A stretch of 10,592 bases of DNA, taken from positions 1 through 10,592 of the forward strand of contig PXDE01000254.1 of assembly GCA_003566475.1 (NCBI GenBank), in the 5' to 3' direction. This DNA is from PVC group bacterium. GTDB taxonomy: Bacteria; Verrucomicrobiota; Kiritimatiellia; SS1-B-03-39; PXDE01. Position 1 is the stretch's first letter, and every line of letters starts with the position of its first letter. The position numbers were made by a program, and so were the translations under genes. A model generated the notes under the pieces. It ran no database searches and was not told the DNA's origin. It was given only the letters and a program-made list of their open reading frames with translations. Below are positions 6,273-10,592 of the stretch, in pieces.

Positions 6273-7043
6273 TCAGAAGCTGAGCGACGTCTTGAACACC
6301 ACCAGCACGTCCTCCTGGCTGCCGGTGCCGGCGCCGCCGTGGACCGTGAAGCCCAGCGCCTCCGTGGCCTGGTAGTGCATGCCGGCGGCCAGGAGGATGG
6401 GCCGGTCGCGGTCCGGCGAGCGCTTGCGGTTCTCGAACCGGGTCTCGAAGAGGAACGCGAAGCGATCGCTGAGCTCCCAGATGAGCGACGCGGCGGCCGC
6501 CGCGATGTTGTCCTCGTCCTCGAAGATCTCGTAGGTGAGGTCGAGGTTCCAGACCAGCTTGTCGAGCACGGTGGTCCGGGGGCCCAGATTCAGCCCCAGT
6601 TCGACGGAGGTGTCGCCGGAGCCGTGGATGCCGATATCGTCGCCGCCGGTGGGCAGCTTGAGGGTGGCGTGAGGGATGACCGACGGGAACCGGAAGATAT
6701 CCTCGTAGGCGCGGAGACGGAATCCGAGCTCCAGATTGCCGATATCGGTCTCGTTGCTCCCGAAGTCCGGCTCGAACCGGGCCAGGGGAAGGGCGGCGAC
6801 CAGCTCGAAGTCGGGCAGCGCGCCGTAGCGGACGTAGGGCTTCAACACGTAGGAGGTGCCCTCGTCCATGGCGAAGGGGCCGAGATAGCGGAGTTCCCGG
6901 TACTCGAACGTGGATCCCACTTCAAGATTTCCGGGAGCGAGAATCCGGTTCTCGAGGGTGAGCAACGGCCGCATGGGCTCGGCCTGAACGGTCACCGCCC
7001 CCGTCACGAGCATCACGGCCAGCATGGTGGCTACCTTCCGCAT
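6273..7043 (-). CDS. Outer-membrane beta-barrel protein, MetA-transporter-like
   Basis: A 256-residue probable outer-membrane protein. MRK followed by a hydrophobic stretch to VQA (about residue 21) is a clear signal peptide. The mature part alternates short amphipathic strands and turns, and ends in SLSF, a terminal aromatic typical of barrel proteins recognised by the BAM machinery. The pattern of LPDFELVAALPLARF, then DIGNLELGFRLRAYED, then HATLKLPTGGDD with GSGDTSVELGLNLGPR, then WNLDLTYEIFED resembles the family annotated as transporter or 'phenol degradation MetA pathway' protein (PF13557-like). That label is poorly characterised and does not prove transport of any particular substrate. 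The start is supported by TAGGAG (7050-7055, read leftward), whose GGAG core lies 6 bases from the ATG. Convergent with the TPR gene and divergent from adk. Confidence 0.8.
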   Translation of the reverse strand: MRKVATMLAVMLVTGAVTVQAEPMRPLLTLENRILAPGNLEVGSTFEYRELRYLGPFAMDEGTSYVLKPYVRYGALPDFELVAALPLARFEPDFGSNETDIGNLELGFRLRAYEDIFRFPSVIPHATLKLPTGGDDIGIHGSGDTSVELGLNLGPRTTVLDKLVWNLDLTYEIFEDEDNIAAAAASLIWELSDRFAFLFETRFENRKRSPDRDRPILLAAGMHYQATEALGFTVHGGAGTGSQEDVLVVFKTSLSF

Positions 7044-7049
7044 ACCTGT

Positions 7050-7055
7050 CTCCTA
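7050..7055 (-). promoter_or_regulatory. Ribosome binding site of the OMP gene
   Basis: Read leftward this is TAGGAG. The GGAG core is 6 bases from the ATG ending at 7043. It is among the best Shine-Dalgarno sequences in the window and fixes the OMP start. Confidence 0.75.
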
Positions 7056-7080
7056 TGGTTGGCTCCTGAACTTCTCCGCC

Positions 7081-7110
7081 ATGCTACCCCCTGCCTCTCC
7101 GGGATGCCAC
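7081..7110 (-). promoter_or_regulatory. Candidate promoter of the OMP gene
   Basis: Read leftward, GTGGCA (7105-7110) and TAGCAT (7081-7086) are 18 bases apart. Transcription would start near 7074 with a leader of about 30 bases carrying the Shine-Dalgarno. The -35 box is weak (4 of 6), so this is tentative. Confidence 0.35.
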
Positions 7111-7143
7111 CACATTTTTTACGGGGGCGCGAAAATCGGATGG

Positions 7144-7172
7144 TTGCCATCGGGTTTGTTTCGGGCTATGCC
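7144..7172 (+). promoter_or_regulatory. Candidate promoter of adk
   Basis: TTGCCA (7144-7149, five of six matches to TTGACA) and TATGCC (7167-7172) are separated by 17 bases. An AT-richer patch with a T-run at 7114-7120 and AAAA near 7132 lies just upstream and could act as an UP-like element. The leader would be about 30 bases and contains the adk Shine-Dalgarno. Confidence 0.45.
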
Positions 7173-7198
7173 ATGTCCTTTCGTCGAACATGGAACCC

Positions 7199-7202
7199 GG
7201 AG
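7199..7202 (+). promoter_or_regulatory. Ribosome binding site of adk
   Basis: GGAG lies 6 bases before the ATG at 7209. It decides between this start and an in-frame ATG at 7173, which would add 12 residues and lacks such a site. Confidence 0.7.
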
Positions 7203-7208
7203 TCGGTC

Positions 7209-7871
7209 ATGCACAAGTACGTCATTATGGGAGTCCAGGGGTGCGGGAAGGGCACCCAGGCCACCATGCTCTGCCAGGATTTCGATCTCATCCATATAAG
7301 CGTGGGGGACATCCTGCGCTGGAACATCAAGAGCCACACCAAGCTGGGGGCGCGGATCAAGCGGATCGTGGCGGCCGGCGAGCTGGTGGGCGACGACGTG
7401 ATCGAGGGCCTGGTCCGCCGCCGCCTCGACGAGCACGACTGGAACTACGGGTTCATCCTCGACGGGTTCCCCCGCAACGGGCACCAGGCGGTGTTCTTCC
7501 TGGAGAGCTACGACATCGACGCGGTGATCCACATCGACGTGCCGGACCAGGTGGTGGTGGACCGGATCATGGGCCGGCGCCTCTGCGTGAAGTGCGGGAC
7601 GGACTTCAACGTGATCATGCACTGGCCCAAGGAGCCGGGGATCTGCGACATGTGCGGGGGCGAGCTGGTGAAGCGGGTGGACGACACCGAGGACTCCATC
7701 CGGACCCGGCTCGAGGACTTCCACACCAAGACCGAGCCGGTGCTCGACCAGTTCCGGAAGAAGGAACTGGTGGTCCGGGTGGACGGCACCGGCGCCCCCG
7801 AGGCCATCCAGGCCGACATCCGGAGCCAGCTCGGGCTGCCCGGCCTGGAGCCGGCCGCCCCGGCGGGCTGA
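7209..7871 (+). CDS. adk: Adenylate kinase, zinc-finger LID type
   Basis: Cytoplasmic enzyme for ATP + AMP to 2 ADP, essential for adenylate balance. The 220-residue protein is of the long form. The P-loop reads GVQGCGKGTQ (residues 8-17), where the common Pro (as in GAPGAGKGT of E. coli) is replaced by Gln. Other family signatures are SVGDILR with AMP-contacting Arg37, AGELVGDD near 56-63 and FILDGFPR at 82-89. The LID domain carries CVKC (126-129) and CDMC (146-149), a four-cysteine zinc-binding set as in Bacillus enzymes; GRRLC and VDDTEDSIRTRL provide the conserved arginines. A short Pro/Ala tail follows residue 208. It has its own promoter candidate and stands 54 bases before pcm. The UMP/CMP kinase family is related, but the long zinc LID favours adenylate kinase. 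Confidence 0.93.
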   Translation: MHKYVIMGVQGCGKGTQATMLCQDFDLIHISVGDILRWNIKSHTKLGARIKRIVAAGELVGDDVIEGLVRRRLDEHDWNYGFILDGFPRNGHQAVFFLESYDIDAVIHIDVPDQVVVDRIMGRRLCVKCGTDFNVIMHWPKEPGICDMCGGELVKRVDDTEDSIRTRLEDFHTKTEPVLDQFRKKELVVRVDGTGAPEAIQADIRSQLGLPGLEPAAPAG

Positions 7872-7908
7872 GGGCGCGCCGGGCCGGACGGCAGGCGGCG
7901 TCCAGGCG

Positions 7909-7917
7909 TGGTAGAGT
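7909..7917 (+). promoter_or_regulatory. Candidate extended -10 element for pcm
   Basis: TG-G-TAGAGT resembles an extended -10 box (TGnTATAAT). It ends 8 bases before the pcm ATG at 7926, so transcription from it would start almost at the start codon and give a leaderless mRNA. No convincing -35 box is present and no strong Shine-Dalgarno precedes the ATG. Readthrough from adk is the simple alternative. Confidence 0.3.
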
Positions 7918-7925
7918 ATGGCGTC

Positions 7926-8585
7926 ATGGACTTCGACGGAGAACGGCGCCGAATGGTGAAGCGGCATCTGGCCGGTCGGGACATCGCCGATCCTCGTGTT
8001 CTCGAGGTGATGGGTCAGGTGCCCCGGGAGCGGTTCATGCTCCCCGCCCTGCGCGCCCATGCCTACGACGACGCGGCGTTCAGCCTCGGCCGCCCGGGCG
8101 CGACCATCTCGCAGCCCTATATCGTGGCCCTGATGACGCAACTGCTGGACCCCGGCCCCTCGCATCGGGTTCTGGAGATCGGATCGGGATCGGGCTACCA
8201 GACCGCGGTGCTGGCCCGGCTCGTGGCGGAGGTGTGCGCGGTGGAACGGGATCCGGAACTGGTCGGGCGGGCCCGGACGGCGCTGGAGGCCTGGGATGCC
8301 GCGGCGGCCGCGCGGGTCCGCATGAGGGCCGGCGACGGCCACCAGGGCTGGCCCGAGCACGCGCCCTATGACCGCATCCTCGCCGCCTGCGCGGTGACCT
8401 CCATCCCGGCGGCCTGGGCGGAGCAGGCGCGGCCCGGCGCCGTCCTGGTCGCCCCGCTGGACCGGTTCGCGGGCAGCCAGGATCTGGTCCGCGCCACCCT
8501 GGCCCCGGACGGCCGCTGGCGGATCGCCTCGCGGCTGCCCGTGGCCTTCGTGCCCATGCGCGCCGGCGCGGAGGAAACCCGCTGA
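7926..8585 (+). CDS. pcm: Protein-L-isoaspartate O-methyltransferase
   Basis: SAM-dependent repair enzyme that methylates L-isoaspartyl residues in aged proteins so that they can revert to aspartate; cytoplasmic. The 219-residue length is usual. Family landmarks run in order: RRRMVKRHLAGRDI (7-20), VLEVMGQVPRERF (25-37), the substrate-binding GATISQPYIVALMT (58-71), SAM motif I VLEIGSGSGYQTAVLA (82-97), acidic VCAVERDP, RMRAGDGHQGWPEHAPYDRIL (about 132-151), and a late AFVPM. The common GQTISQP reads GATISQP here, a mild change next to the conserved Ser. The first ATG matching the family N-terminus was chosen; an in-frame GTG at 7908 would add six residues that do not fit. It follows adk in the same direction, and the helicase comes 93 bases later. 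Confidence 0.93.
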   Translation: MDFDGERRRMVKRHLAGRDIADPRVLEVMGQVPRERFMLPALRAHAYDDAAFSLGRPGATISQPYIVALMTQLLDPGPSHRVLEIGSGSGYQTAVLARLVAEVCAVERDPELVGRARTALEAWDAAAAARVRMRAGDGHQGWPEHAPYDRILAACAVTSIPAAWAEQARPGAVLVAPLDRFAGSQDLVRATLAPDGRWRIASRLPVAFVPMRAGAEETR

Positions 8586-8592
8586 TGCGGAC

Positions 8593-8621
8593 TTGCCTTC
8601 GCGCGGGATCCGTTCTACACC
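8593..8621 (+). promoter_or_regulatory. Candidate promoter of the DEAD-box helicase
   Basis: TTGCCT (8593-8598) and TACACC (8616-8621) are separated by 17 bases, the same spacing and -35 core as the TPR and adk candidates. The -10 box is weak. The leader would be about 50 bases, and no clear Shine-Dalgarno precedes the helicase ATG. Confidence 0.35.
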
Positions 8622-8678
8622 ATCTGCATCGGAAGGTGCTCCGGGCGTCGCGCGCGACGGCATCTTGCGACCCGATCC

Positions 8679-9959
8679 ATGGACGAACCCACCACAACTG
8701 AAACCGAGGCGCTGCCGCGCTTCGCGGACCTGGACCTCCATCCTGACATCCTCCGGGCCATCGAGGAGTCGGGATACGAGCGGCCGACGGAGGTCCAGGC
8801 CAAGACCATTCCGGCCGTGCTGGAGGGGCGGGACGTCATCGCCTCGTCCAAGACCGGGACCGGAAAGACCGCCGCCTTCACCCTGCCCTGCCTGCACCGG
8901 CTGGCCACCCGCCCGCGCCGGACCAAGCGCGGCCCCCGGGTGCTGGTGCTGACCCCCACCCGGGAACTGGCCAACCAGGTGCACGAGGCGGTGGACACCT
9001 ATGGCAGGCACATGCGGTTCCAGTTCGGCAGCGTCCTGGGCGGCATGGCCTACGGCCCCCAGTTCCAGATCCTCGACCAGCCGCTGGACATTCTGGTGGC
9101 CACCCCGGGGCGCCTGCTCGACCACGTGCGCCAGCGCACCGCCGACCTCCGGGGCGTGGAGATCCTCATCCTCGACGAGGCCGACCGCATGTTCGACATG
9201 GGGTTCATCGACGACGTCAAGGCCATCGCCCGGGAGACCCCCAAGGACCGGCAGTCGCTCCTGTTCTCGGCCACCCTCGACAGCTCCATCACCGGGCTGG
9301 CCGCCGACATCCTCAAGGATCCGGTGATCGTCGAGGTCGCCCCCATCCACGAGAAGCACGAGCTCATCGAGGAGTACATGCATTTCGTGGACGACCGCAC
9401 CCACAAGCGGCGGATCATCGAGCACGTGTTCAAGGACGCGGACGATGCCAACCGGGTCATCATCTTCACCGCCACCAAGCGGGAGGCCGACGCGCTGGCC
9501 CGGGATCTCAAGCAGGACGGCTACCGGGTGGTGGCCCTGCACGGGGATCTCCCCCAAGTCGCCCGCAACCGGGCCATGGAGAAGATCCGCAACGACCACG
9601 TCCAGTTCCTGGTGGCCACCGATGTCGCCGCCCGGGGCATCGACATCGACGACGTCTCCCACGTGGTGAACTTCGACCTTCCCCGCTATCCCGAGGACTA
9701 TCTCCACCGCATCGGCCGCACCGGACGGGCCGGGGCCCGGGGCATCGCCCTCTCCCTGGTCAACCCCGACGACGTGCCCGTCCTCCACACCATCGAGAAG
9801 TTCCTCCGGCGGCGGCTCAAGGTGCTCGACGCGCCGGGCCTCGAGCCGAGCCTGGTCTCCCTGCGCTACCTCCAGAAGAAGCAGGCCGAACCCGACGCGG
9901 TGGCCGCCGCCCGCAGCGCCGCCGCCACCGCCGCCCGCCGCCGCGGCCGCTTCCGCTAG
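8679..9959 (+). CDS. DEAD-box ATP-dependent RNA helicase (RhlE-like)
   Basis: ATP-driven RNA unwinding enzyme of the DEAD-box family, likely in ribosome assembly or RNA turnover. All core motifs are present in the 426 residues: Q motif with Phe15 and Gln40 (RPTEVQAKTIP), motif I SSKTGTGKT (56-64), Ia PTRELANQ (93-100), GG at 121-122, Ib TPGR (142-145), II DEAD (166-169), III SAT (197-199), IV VIIFTATK (260-267), V ATDVAARGID (313-322) and VI HRIGRTGR (343-350). The C-terminal extension is short and ends in an Ala/Arg-rich tail (about 408-426) with no RNA-binding domain, as in the RhlE group. I leave out a gene symbol because the exact bacterial subgroup cannot be settled by eye. It converges with the aldo/keto reductase gene, 29 bases between stops. 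Confidence 0.95.
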   Translation: MDEPTTTETEALPRFADLDLHPDILRAIEESGYERPTEVQAKTIPAVLEGRDVIASSKTGTGKTAAFTLPCLHRLATRPRRTKRGPRVLVLTPTRELANQVHEAVDTYGRHMRFQFGSVLGGMAYGPQFQILDQPLDILVATPGRLLDHVRQRTADLRGVEILILDEADRMFDMGFIDDVKAIARETPKDRQSLLFSATLDSSITGLAADILKDPVIVEVAPIHEKHELIEEYMHFVDDRTHKRRIIEHVFKDADDANRVIIFTATKREADALARDLKQDGYRVVALHGDLPQVARNRAMEKIRNDHVQFLVATDVAARGIDIDDVSHVVNFDLPRYPEDYLHRIGRTGRAGARGIALSLVNPDDVPVLHTIEKFLRRRLKVLDAPGLEPSLVSLRYLQKKQAEPDAVAAARSAAATAARRRGRFR

Positions 9960-9988
9960 CGTTCATTCGCGGTTCGTAACCTCGCGGA

Positions 9989-10592
9989 TCAGGACTGGCT
10001 CTGCCGCTTCACCGGCTCGCTGTGCAGCAGGGCGTGGGCCTCGCGCAGGGCCTCCGGAATCCGGTCCGCCACCGGGCTGGCCGCCACGCAGGCCCGCACC
10101 GCGTCCGCATCGACCTCGCCCGCCTTCATGCCCGGGAACCAGTGCCCCCCGTTGCCCAGCAGGTTGTAGCGCATCTTCCCGAAGGCGACCATATCGAGCC
10201 CCTTCGCGAACGTGTAGAGCCGGAGGATCTCCACGATATTGATCCCGTTGGGGCACCGCTCGTGATGGGGAATCCCCTCCCACCAGCCCTCGGCCCAGTC
10301 CCGGCCCAGCCGCTCCGTGATGCGGTCTTCCAGACGGCGGGCGATCTCCCCGGTGAGTCGCTCCCGGTCGTCCCAATGACGGAGGCCCTCCAGATGCTCG
10401 TCGTAGTCGGACGGCTTCGCCGCCCCCAGGCTCAGTGTGTGCACCTCGGGCCGGCTCAGACACCAGAGATCGTTGAATTGCATGGGCGTCAGCGGGTGGC
10501 ACAGCTCGCGCAGGGAGTCCGGGGCCTCGTAGAGCTTCCCGCCCTTGTCGTTGGGGCTGATGATGAACACCCCCATGTCCCGCTGCGCGGCC
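9989..10592 (-). CDS. Aldo/keto reductase-like protein, C-terminal part
   Basis: Partial gene; the stop is at 9989 and the reading frame runs off the right edge, so about 200 C-terminal residues are visible and the true start lies outside. The visible part begins with the end of the reductase barrel (AQRDMGVFIISPNDKGGKLY), followed by LCHPLTPMQFNDLWCLSRPEVHTLSLGA, and continues with the long C-terminal extension (GINIVEILRLYTFAKGLDM, FGKMRYNLLGNGGHWFPG, then IPEALREAHALL). This arrangement recalls the predicted oxidoreductases of the aldo/keto reductase family that carry a C-terminal ferredoxin-like domain (COG1453-like). Here the extension has few cysteines: HERCPNG and RACVAASP, where I would expect CxxC-type clusters, so an iron-sulfur cluster is doubtful. 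Substrate is unknown. An ATG at 10576 exists but lies inside the barrel and is unlikely to be the start. Confidence 0.75.
   Translation of the reverse strand, partial: AAQRDMGVFIISPNDKGGKLYEAPDSLRELCHPLTPMQFNDLWCLSRPEVHTLSLGAAKPSDYDEHLEGLRHWDDRERLTGEIARRLEDRITERLGRDWAEGWWEGIPHHERCPNGINIVEILRLYTFAKGLDMVAFGKMRYNLLGNGGHWFPGMKAGEVDADAVRACVAASPVADRIPEALREAHALLHSEPVKRQSQS

Noticed and set aside
6339..7208. Upstream in-frame extension of adk by 290 codons
   Set aside because: It is antisense to the OMP gene. The P-loop lies at the expected distance from the ATG at 7209, which has a GGAG site.
7119..9788. An 889-codon open frame antisense to adk, pcm and the helicase
   Set aside because: Its translation is rich in His, Val, Asp and Gly from reverse-complemented codons of three well-recognised genes. 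In GC-rich DNA the complementary frame of a real gene is often open.
9968..9986. Hairpin between the helicase and aldo/keto reductase stops
   Set aside because: The stem is only 4 plus 3 bp with a two-base bulge and no T-tract, too weak to call a terminator.

Overview
The window is GC-rich bacterial chromosome carrying ordinary housekeeping genes. Eight protein genes are visible, one cut by the right edge, and a 683-base left end holds no convincing gene. The best guess for the host is a Gram-negative bacterium of the Verrucomicrobiota/Kiritimatiellota type. Seen evidence: high GC, a menaquinone operon, an outer-membrane beta-barrel with a terminal Phe, a zinc-type adenylate kinase, and spacer DNA made of short degenerate repeats. 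The link of such spacers to that group is from memory, not from a search, so taxonomy is an inference. No mobile element, CRISPR array, prophage, toxin-antitoxin pair, rRNA or tRNA was found.

Layout. 1-683: non-coding mosaic of short repeats and small hairpins. 684-4347, leftward: menG/ubiE, menF and menD form one operon with ATGA overlaps at both junctions; together they convert chorismate via isochorismate to SEPHCHC and carry out the final methylation of menaquinone. The other men genes are not here. 4348-4473: divergent promoter region. 4474-6207, rightward: a secreted TPR-repeat protein. It converges on a leftward outer-membrane protein gene (6273-7043), with a perfect 12-bp hairpin between the two stops. 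7044-7208: second divergent region. 7209-9959, rightward: adenylate kinase, protein-L-isoaspartate O-methyltransferase and a DEAD-box RNA helicase, each with its own candidate promoter signal. 9989-10592, leftward: the C-terminal part of an aldo/keto reductase-like protein that continues past the right edge.

The genes do not form one obvious system. The men operon serves respiration, TPR and barrel proteins belong to the envelope, and adk/pcm/helicase are nucleotide, protein-repair and RNA housekeeping. The less ordinary points are the repeat mosaic at the left end, a recurring TTGCC-N17-TA promoter pattern, two possibly leaderless starts, and the sparse cysteines of the aldo/keto reductase C-terminus. 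I found no convincing undescribed system.
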